A stretch of DNA of 5,442 bases from Candidatus Microgenomates bacterium (lineage in GTDB: Bacteria > Patescibacteriota > Microgenomatia > Levybacterales > JACOYD01), in contig JACOYD010000028.1 of NCBI GenBank assembly GCA_016182055.1, positions 13,772 to 19,213 on the forward strand, in the 5' to 3' direction. Below the pieces are notes generated by a model, which was not told the origin of the DNA, did not search any database, and saw only the letters and a program-made list of their open reading frames with translations. A program made the position numbers and the translations under genes. The first letter of the stretch is position 1; each line of letters begins with the position of its first letter. Below are positions 1 through 4,291 of the stretch, in pieces.

Positions 1-233
1 ACATGAAAACCTGTCTCATAATTTTTGTTATTAATAACTGCACCCACCGAAGAGATCATCGAGACCTGTTTGCCGGCGGTTTTTAAAATATGGTAAATGA
101 GGTTAACCGTGGTAGTCTTCCCGTCAGTGCCGGTCACGCCAATCACAGTCAGCTTTTTTGAGGGGAAGCCAAACCACAAATTAGCCAAAACCGCCATCAG
201 CAGATGATAAATGTTCTTGAACCACTGCCACAT
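1..233 (-). CDS. murE: MurE-like Mur ligase, N-terminal part (runs off window)
   Basis: Seventy-seven codons are visible. The product belongs to the Mur ligase family, ATP-dependent cytoplasmic enzymes that add amino acids to the UDP-MurNAc stem peptide. Seen: a hydrophobic/aromatic N-terminus (residues 1-23), a beta-strand LTVIGV, then the P-loop TGTDGKTTT at residues 34-42, followed by an LIYHILK helix and a TGFHV segment at the edge. MurE is preferred over MurC/D/F by the overall look of the P-loop region and by its place after ftsI in a dcw cluster. The start is the ATG at 233: an in-frame TGA lies at 261-263 and no ATG, GTG or TTG falls between them. The P-loop therefore sits about 34 residues from the N-terminus, against about 110 in ordinary MurE, so the uridine-nucleotide-binding domain is missing. 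The P-loop Asn of GTNGKT is Asp37 here. The ligated amino acid cannot be told because the C-terminus is outside. MurT-like or another Mur-family ligase is an alternative. Confidence 0.82.
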   Translation of the reverse strand, partial: MWQWFKNIYHLLMAVLANLWFGFPSKKLTVIGVTGTDGKTTTVNLIYHILKTAGKQVSMISSVGAVINNKNYETGFH

Positions 234-240
234 GAGCTTA

Positions 241-269
241 ATTATACCTTTTTTCCCCGTTCACCTCAA
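241..269 (-). promoter_or_regulatory. Promoter of the murE-like gene, probably leaderless
   Basis: On the minus strand a perfect TATAAT (241-246) lies 17 bases downstream of TTGAGG (264-269), which matches 4 of 6 bases of the TTGACA consensus. Only 7 bases (TAAGCTC) separate the -10 box from the ATG, so a normal start point would fall on or within a base or two of the ATG and give a leaderless message. The purine-rich GGGGAAAAAAGG upstream resembles a Shine-Dalgarno sequence but sits 13 bases from the ATG, inside the promoter spacer. It would not be transcribed from this promoter and could act only on readthrough RNA from ftsI. Confidence 0.6.
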
Positions 270-296
270 AACCAATCAAAAATAATCTTCTCAAAC

Positions 297-329
297 TTTA
301 GCTTTACACCTCTAAGGTGTGAAGCTAAA
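297..329 (-). terminator. Hairpin after ftsI, candidate terminator
   Basis: Arms 297-311 and 315-329 form a 15-bp stem with a single C-A mismatch and a 3-base loop; the minus strand begins TTTAGCTTCACACCT. The hairpin starts 3 bases after the ftsI stop codon. It is followed on the minus strand by GTTTGAGAAGATTATTTTTG, so the T-run is delayed rather than immediate. It could stop transcription weakly, protect the 3' end of the operon mRNA, or act from the other strand. Its place between the ftsI stop and a fresh promoter fits the end of the mraZ-ftsI transcription unit. Confidence 0.5.
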
Positions 330-332
330 TAT

Positions 333-2018
333 TTATTCTTTAGGGGGAATATTGTAGTAGGTAAATAGACTGCGGGCGATGTCAAAGAAAAGAGGAGCGG
401 CGGTTTCCGAACCAAAGGGTGAGCTGGTCGGTTCATCCAGTTTAACCAGCATGACAAACTTTGGCTGATCGGCCGGAGCAAAACCTACAAACGAAGCAAT
501 AGTTTTATTGGGATCGTAATGACCGGCAATGGGGATTTGGGCCGTTCCCGTCTTGCCGGCAATGCGATAACCGCGGGGTTTGGCAAACTTGGCCTCGCCG
601 TTATCAACCGCATTCACCATCATTTCCGTCATTACTCTAGCCGCCTTTTGTGAAATAACCGTCCGCTCAAGCTTGGGAGCAATTTTTACCTCCTGACCGT
701 TTTCTTTAATCACTAAAGATACCACCTGAGGCTCAAACAGAAGGCCGCCATTGGCAATAACAGAAACCGCCCGCACCATCTGAATAGGAGTCACGGCAAT
801 GCCCTGGCCAAAACTGGCTGTGGCCAAATCTATCTCCCCAAAGTCTTTTTTGGCCCTAAGACCCGGGCTTTCCTCATCTTCCAAATCAATGCCGGTAGGC
901 CTCCCAATACCAAAATTTTCAAGATAGGAATAAAGTTTTTCCAGGCCCAGCTTTTTACCCGCAAAAACCATGCCGGTATTGTCGGAATGCTGAATAACTT
1001 CCAGCATGGTGGTATTTTTGTAATATTTGCTATTCCAGGTACGAATGGTAAAGCCGCCAATGGTTATAGGCCCATCACAAATGTCGCAAACGGTGTCTGC
1101 CTGAACAACTCCTTCGTTTAAGGCTGATGCCATCACCAATACCTTAAAGGTCGAACCCGGCTCGTAACTGGCGGCTACTGCCGGATTTTTGTACAGTTCC
1201 TCATCAAACTTTTGCCAGGCGGCCTGATCGTAGGAAGGACGCGAAGCCATGGCCAAAATGGCGCCCGTTTGAGGATCCATCACAATCACCACGCCCCCCT
1301 TGGCCCCGTATTTCTCAAGTCCTCTGGATAGAGCGTTTTCTACCATAAACTGTATTGTTCTATCTATATTAAGAATTAAATCCCGGCCGCTGCCCAAAGG
1401 TTTATCCTGCGTTTCTCCCAAAAGAATTGGCCGTCCTAAAGCATCAATAAGGCTTTTGATGATATTTTCTTTTCCCCTAATCTCCCGATCATAATACCCT
1501 TCCAGGCCAAAATAGCCTCGGTCATCGCCATTGATATCAGACCCCACAAATCCCGACAGATGCCCCGCCATAGAGGCCTCCGGATAAAAGCGCAATGGCT
1601 CATCCTCAAATCCCAGGCCTTCTATTTGCAAAGAAGAAATCTTTTCTTTAGTTTCCTGATCTATTTTATGCGCAATTGCCACCCAGGAAAGTTGGTTTTG
1701 CAAAAGAGCAGAAATACTGGCCTCATCTTGTTTAACAATGGAAGAAAGAGAGCGAGCCAACGTGATTTTATCTTTTATCTTGGAAGGATTGGCGTAGACT
1801 AAAAATCCCGGCTGGTTGATAACAAAAGGAGTTTTGTCGCCAAAATAAATATTGCCGCGCTTGGCCTTGGCTTTGTAGAGAAAATTGTATTGCTTTTGGG
1901 CTAAAACCGACAGCTCTCCTCCGCGAATAATCTGCCAGTAAAAAAGTCTAGCTAAAATAAGCAAAAAAACTAAAGCAAAAAGCCCCAGAAGGAGTGAAAA
2001 TCGAGTTTTAGAGACCAT
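333..2018 (-). CDS. ftsI: FtsI-type penicillin-binding protein (septal peptidoglycan transpeptidase)
   Basis: A class B penicillin-binding protein of 561 residues that crosslinks stem peptides, presumably in septal peptidoglycan. Seen: a short cytoplasmic tail, one membrane span at about residues 8-28, a dimerisation/pedestal domain beginning with RGNIY (54-58), and a transpeptidase domain from about residue 210. The three active-site motifs are intact: STFK with catalytic Ser289 and Lys292, SDN at 345-347, and KTG at 489-491. There is no PASTA repeat; the protein ends soon after the transpeptidase fold. A CxxC pair (Cys311, Cys314) lies between the first two motifs. The gene overlaps the ftsL-like gene by 11 bases. 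The ATG at 2018 is chosen because it gives a normal tail plus membrane span; its own ribosome site is weak, so translational coupling is likely. The dcw position argues for FtsI rather than the elongation enzyme PBP2/MrdA. Confidence 0.93.
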   Translation of the reverse strand: MVSKTRFSLLLGLFALVFLLILARLFYWQIIRGGELSVLAQKQYNFLYKAKAKRGNIYFGDKTPFVINQPGFLVYANPSKIKDKITLARSLSSIVKQDEASISALLQNQLSWVAIAHKIDQETKEKISSLQIEGLGFEDEPLRFYPEASMAGHLSGFVGSDINGDDRGYFGLEGYYDREIRGKENIIKSLIDALGRPILLGETQDKPLGSGRDLILNIDRTIQFMVENALSRGLEKYGAKGGVVIVMDPQTGAILAMASRPSYDQAAWQKFDEELYKNPAVAASYEPGSTFKVLVMASALNEGVVQADTVCDICDGPITIGGFTIRTWNSKYYKNTTMLEVIQHSDNTGMVFAGKKLGLEKLYSYLENFGIGRPTGIDLEDEESPGLRAKKDFGEIDLATASFGQGIAVTPIQMVRAVSVIANGGLLFEPQVVSLVIKENGQEVKIAPKLERTVISQKAARVMTEMMVNAVDNGEAKFAKPRGYRIAGKTGTAQIPIAGHYDPNKTIASFVGFAPADQPKFVMLVKLDEPTSSPFGSETAAPLFFDIARSLFTYYNIPPKE

Positions 2019-2337
2019 TGTGAAGTAAAGCTACCGATTCCTGCTCGGCCACCACCAAAAATCTGGTCGGTGCTACAAAGGCCTGCTCCTGTGCCCGCCT
2101 GGAAATTGCCATAATGGAACTTTCGCTGGCAATCTGTTTTTGCAAAAGCTCATTTTGGAGCAAAACTGCCTTTTCTTCTTGACGCAGAGCCGAAAGTTGT
2201 TGACTATAACCCGCCAGCTGATTTGACAAAATAAGCTGTAAAAAAGCCAGAAACAGGGTAAGGGCAATACTAAAAAAACCCACCGCAGTAAAACGTTTTT
2301 TTCTTTCCAGTTTTTCTTCCAGTTTAATTTTTTGCAT
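2008..2337 (-). CDS. ftsL: FtsL-like small bitopic division protein
   Basis: A 109-residue protein with the build of FtsL/DivIC septum proteins: a charged cytoplasmic tail (1-16, rich in Lys and Glu), one membrane span at about 17-38, then a Leu/Gln/Glu-rich stretch predicted as coiled coil (about 39-72), and a short C-terminal segment with the pattern AISRRAQEQAFVAPTRFLVV, which resembles the end of FtsL-type proteins. In known systems FtsL joins FtsB/DivIC and helps recruit and activate FtsW-FtsI. Sequence conservation in this family is poor, so the call rests on topology plus position between rsmH and ftsI, the classical ftsL slot. It overlaps rsmH by 14 bases and ftsI by 11. The ribosome site before the ATG at 2337 is weak (GAG five bases upstream), so coupling to rsmH translation is likely. 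Confidence 0.72.
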   Translation of the reverse strand: MQKIKLEEKLERKKRFTAVGFFSIALTLFLAFLQLILSNQLAGYSQQLSALRQEEKAVLLQNELLQKQIASESSIMAISRRAQEQAFVAPTRFLVVAEQESVALLHNGL

Positions 2338-3220
2338 ATATTCTCAATTTAGCGCTTCGCGCTTTTGGGTTTAACGCAATTTCCTGCACCGATGCTGTTA
2401 TCGGTTTTTTCAACAGCTCTCCTCCTGCAAAAGATCTTTTAACAATTCTATCCTCCAGCGAATGAAAGCTAATTGCTACTATTCTTCCTCCTTTTTCCAG
2501 CAGCTCTTTTGCCTGTAAAAGCCCTCTCTCTAAACTCTCTAATTCATCGTTAACGGCAATTCGCAAAGCCTGAAAGACTCGAGTAGCCGGATGTATCTTC
2601 CCTCTTTTAGGACTAACTTTCTCAATAATTGCCGCCAGCTCACCCGTTGTTTCAATTCTTTTTATAGCACGGGCGCTGATAATAGCGTCCGCAATGCGCC
2701 TAGCCAATCGCTCCTCACCAAATTTTTCAAAAATATAAATAAGTTCATTTTTGTATAAGCCGTTGATCAGATCCGCCGCCGTAACGCTTAATGCTTTATC
2801 CATCCTCATATCCAGCGGCCCCTCTTTTTGAAAGCTAAACCCCCTTTCCGCCCTATTTAGCTGGTGACTCGACACCCCAAGGTCAAAAATAATTCCCGCT
2901 ACTCTCTCAAATCCATTTGTCCTGGCAATCTCACCAATATCTCGAAAGTTTCCTTTCACCAAAATCAAATCCTGGCCAGTTTTGACTTTTGACTTCCTGC
3001 CCTGAGCGAAGTCGAAGGGTTGACTTTTAATTTTTTCTTTAACGTACCCTATCGCTTCTTCATCAACATCAATCCCCAAGACTCTTCCGCCCATTTTGAT
3101 AATTTCTATCCCATGTCCTCCCCCTCCCAAAGTCGCATCAATATATTTCTTACCCCTTCTTACCTTAAGTCCTTCAATAACCTCTGGCAAAAGGACAGGT
3201 GTGTGAAATACTTCTTCCAT
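2324..3220 (-). CDS. rsmH: 16S rRNA (cytosine-1402-N4)-methyltransferase RsmH (MraW)
   Basis: An S-adenosylmethionine-dependent methyltransferase that modifies C1402 of 16S rRNA in the decoding site. Of 298 residues, the family signatures are HTPVLLPEV near the N-terminus, the SAM-binding loop DATLGGGGHG (28-37), GIDVDEEA (49-56), NFRDI (91-95), the motif DLGVSSHQL (113-121), GPLDMRMD (134-141), HPATRVFQALRIAVNDEL (210-227), SFHSLEDRIVK (251-261) and NPKARSAKLR (284-293). Residues about 67-83, between the GIDVDEEA strand and NFRD, form an insertion containing PFDFAQGR, encoded by a dispersed-type repeat. The stretch between SFHSLED and the C-terminal motif is shorter than usual. The start ATG lies 2 bases after the mraZ stop and has a good ribosome site (AGGA nine bases upstream). 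The 3' end overlaps the ftsL-like gene by 14 bases. Confidence 0.96.
   Translation of the reverse strand: MEEVFHTPVLLPEVIEGLKVRRGKKYIDATLGGGGHGIEIIKMGGRVLGIDVDEEAIGYVKEKIKSQPFDFAQGRKSKVKTGQDLILVKGNFRDIGEIARTNGFERVAGIIFDLGVSSHQLNRAERGFSFQKEGPLDMRMDKALSVTAADLINGLYKNELIYIFEKFGEERLARRIADAIISARAIKRIETTGELAAIIEKVSPKRGKIHPATRVFQALRIAVNDELESLERGLLQAKELLEKGGRIVAISFHSLEDRIVKRSFAGGELLKKPITASVQEIALNPKARSAKLRIYAKN
2982..3028. repeat. PFDFAQGR-type repeat inside rsmH, with 9-bp flanking direct repeats
   Basis: The core CCCTGAGCGAAGTCGAAGGG (3000-3019) is a very widespread short dispersed sequence in environmental bacteria, in translation often read as PFDFAQGR or similar peptides. It is read here on the minus strand as residues 68-75 of RsmH. 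It is an imperfect inverted repeat: the outer CCCT/AGGG ends pair but the middle does not. TTGACTTTT occurs on both sides, at 2982-2990 and 3020-3028, which looks like a target duplication. The distance between the two copies is 38 bases, not a multiple of three, so a simple duplication alone would not have kept the reading frame. Confidence 0.65.
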
Positions 3221-3222
3221 AA

Positions 3223-3678
3223 TTACCTATCCTTTTTGTCTTCGCTTAATCTCTCCGCAATGGTGGCGATGTTTTTCTCCAGGTTCTTTCGATATTCTTC
3301 CCAGGCACTCTTATCCCAAATCTCCACATACCGCGACAATCCTACAAAGACCACTTCATTCGCAATTTTTGCATATTCTCGTAAATACAAAGGCAATATA
3401 AAGCGCCCCTTGCTGTCAAGTATAATTTCGCTGGCTCCGCCAAGAATAAATCTCTGCGTTTCGCGGGCCGCCCCCACGGTAAAAGGCTTTCCTTCTGTCC
3501 CTTCAAGGAGCTGTCTCCAGCCTTCTTCTGATACGACAATAAGCGAATTCTCATAACCAACTGTTATAATCAGCCTGTCCCCCAATATTTCTCTAAATTT
3601 CTTCGGAAAAGCCAGTCTGCCTTTAACTCCCACTTTTCCGCTGTACTGCGAAAGCAGCATGCCTTGCGTATTTGCCAT
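3223..3678 (-). CDS. mraZ: MraZ transcriptional regulator of the division/cell wall operon
   Basis: MraZ is a DNA-binding protein made of two SpoVT/AbrB-like half-domains that forms rings and represses its own dcw operon through TGG-type repeats. Seen: a first half-domain with VKGRLAFPKKFRE (18-30) and a second with LDSKGRFILPLYLRE (87-101), ending in a Lys/Glu-rich tail. The second half keeps the DxKGR signature (Asp88, Arg92); the first has Gly17 in place of the Asp. With the ATG at 3678 the protein has 151 residues. The in-frame ATG at 3660 (Met7) would put KGR at residues 13-15, the same spacing as in E. coli MraZ, and is a serious alternative. Neither start has a convincing Shine-Dalgarno. 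The gene lies directly downstream of its own candidate operator and 2 bases before rsmH. Confidence 0.95.
   Translation of the reverse strand: MANTQGMLLSQYSGKVGVKGRLAFPKKFREILGDRLIITVGYENSLIVVSEEGWRQLLEGTEGKPFTVGAARETQRFILGGASEIILDSKGRFILPLYLREYAKIANEVVFVGLSRYVEIWDKSAWEEYRKNLEKNIATIAERLSEDKKDR
3226..3235 (-). promoter_or_regulatory. Ribosome binding site of rsmH inside the end of mraZ
   Basis: The minus strand reads AAAGGATAGG, overlapping the last codons of mraZ. The AGGA is 9 bases from the rsmH ATG at 3220, an ideal spacing. It supports the ATG at 3220 as the start and ties rsmH translation to mraZ. It is the best-placed ribosome site within the dcw operon seen here. Confidence 0.7.
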
Positions 3679-3681
3679 AGA

Positions 3682-3714
3682 CCATTTTGTTCCACTTTAG
3701 ACCATCTTGTTCCA
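3682..3714 (-). promoter_or_regulatory. mraZ: MraZ box: four TGG repeats at 10-bp period
   Basis: On the minus strand TGG occurs at 3712-3714, 3702-3704, 3692-3694 and 3682-3684, exactly 10 bases apart, with alternating tails AACAA and TCTAA-like. MraZ operators in other bacteria are direct TGG-containing repeats with 10-bp period ahead of mraZ, so this is very likely the autoregulatory site. The four boxes also look like a duplicated pair: TGGAACAAGATGGTCT and TGGAACAAAATGGTCT differ at one base. The first box touches the -10 element and the rest cover the predicted start and leader, so bound MraZ should block the polymerase. Confidence 0.82.
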
Positions 3715-3742
3715 TTGTGAACAGTTTTTCACGCTTTGTCAA
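3714..3742 (-). promoter_or_regulatory. Promoter of the mraZ-rsmH-ftsL-ftsI operon
   Basis: A perfect -35 TTGACA (3737-3742, minus strand) is followed after 17 bases by CACAAT (3714-3719), which matches 4 of 6 bases of the TATAAT consensus. The start point would lie near 3707, giving a leader of about 28 bases to the ATG at 3678. The weak -10 is offset by the consensus -35 and is overlapped by the first MraZ box, which fits a repressible promoter. Confidence 0.68.
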
Positions 3743-3829
3743 GGGGGTATTTAACCAAAATAGGGGTTCTTCTTAACAGAAACACCAAATGTAGGGGAAA
3801 GTTAGCTGTTAGTTGTTAGAAGTTAGAAG
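3743..3829. other. Rest of the intergenic stretch between the unknown gene and mraZ
   Basis: I see no gene here. On the minus strand an imperfect stem (GGTGTTTCT pairing with AGAAGAACC around a GTTA loop, with one mismatch and one G-T pair) is followed by CCCTATTTTGG. It lacks a clean T-run and is at best a weak terminator. Otherwise the stretch holds most of the 7-bp repeat array and AT-rich spacer. Whether glyS transcripts stop here or continue into mraZ cannot be decided from the sequence. Confidence 0.4.
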
Positions 3830-3836
3830 TTAGAGA
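3802..3836. repeat. Five tandem 7-bp units (TTAGNNG)
   Basis: The plus strand reads TTAGCTG, TTAGTTG, TTAGAAG, TTAGAAG, TTAGAGA in a row. On the coding (minus) strand each unit carries TAA. The first TAA met (3830-3832) is the stop codon of the 153-residue protein. Because 7 is not a multiple of 3, the five TAA triplets fall in all three reading frames. The array could be a slippage-born tandem repeat or a remnant of a dispersed intergenic repeat. Confidence 0.75.
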
Positions 3837-4291
3837 CTAAGTGTTCCCTTCCAGCCCTTTTCCGAACCGTCTTGGAAGATAAAACGGATATTAGCCTGAA
3901 TATTGGTTACGCCCTCGTCATAGACACATTTGTTGCGAGAGCAGGTGCCAAAAGTCAACTTGTCATTGATATATTTGCTTTGGCCGCTCTTAAGAGTCAC
4001 CGGAGAGCCAACAATCCCCTGGGTGCCTTTGTTTTTGGTATCGTAGGTAATTTCGTACGAGAGGGAAGTTACCCCCTCGGGAATTTTATCGATGGTAAGA
4101 GTATACTGGCGATTGGCTCCCGGGGCAATGGTTACCGAAATCTCTTCCTGTGCCAGTAATTCTACACTGACAGGAGCAGGCGTGGGCGCCACTTGAGCTT
4201 TCTCCTCCTTCTTTCCCTGCGTCAGCCAAAATCCCGCCAAAATTCCCACCACAATAATTACCCCGCCGGCAATTAAAATATTCCTATTCAT
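3830..4291 (-). CDS. Membrane-anchored extracytoplasmic protein of unknown function
   Basis: I do not recognise a named family. The 153-residue product has a short charged start (MNRN), one hydrophobic span at about residues 5-24, a Lys/Glu stop (QGKKEEK), a Pro/Ala-rich linker (APTPAPV, 35-41) and then a mostly beta-type domain of about 105 residues that should lie outside the membrane. Lipoprotein processing is not suggested: no lipobox Cys. The domain has a Cys pair, Cys117 and Cys122 (CSRNKC), that could form a disulfide, and a stretch of alternating hydrophobic residues near the end (IQANIRFIF), as in Ig-like or beta-sandwich folds. It starts at the ATG at 4291, overlapping the glyS stop as ATGA, with a good ribosome site AGAGG (4298-4302) six bases upstream. 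Cotranslation with glyS is therefore likely; a functional link is not shown. Confidence 0.85.
   Translation of the reverse strand: MNRNILIAGGVIIVVGILAGFWLTQGKKEEKAQVAPTPAPVSVELLAQEEISVTIAPGANRQYTLTIDKIPEGVTSLSYEITYDTKNKGTQGIVGSPVTLKSGQSKYINDKLTFGTCSRNKCVYDEGVTNIQANIRFIFQDGSEKGWKGTLSL

Noticed and set aside
2009..2020. A fifth MraZ-like box (AATGGTCT) at the ftsI start codon
   Set aside because: It shares 8 bases with the operator but is a single copy without 10-base repeats, inside an ftsL/ftsI overlap. Chance is sufficient.
2351..2363. A short GC hairpin (AGCGC TTC GCGCT) near the end of rsmH
   Set aside because: It encodes part of the conserved NPKARSAKLR motif, the stem is only 5 bp, and it has no T-run. 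It is likely a by-product of coding constraint.
3020..3556. A 178-codon open frame on the plus strand across the end of mraZ and start of rsmH
   Set aside because: It lies entirely antisense to two clearly recognised genes, its translation is Ser/Phe/Asn-rich with no recognisable motif, and it is best explained as a shadow of the coding strand.
3743..3790. A terminator between the glyS unit and mraZ
   Set aside because: The best stem has a mismatch and a G-T pair and is followed by CCCTATTTTGG, with no clean T-run. It is too weak to annotate as a terminator.
3872..4159. A 95-codon open frame on the plus strand opposite the unknown membrane protein
   Set aside because: The minus-strand frame has a good ribosome site, a membrane span and overlap with glyS. 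The plus-strand frame has no comparable support.
4288..4290. UGA read as glycine, as in Gracilibacteria and Absconditabacteria
   Set aside because: No internal UGA occurs in any gene here. Reading through the glyS TGA would add only five codons before a TAA, and the TGA makes a classical ATGA overlap with the next gene. The standard code explains everything.
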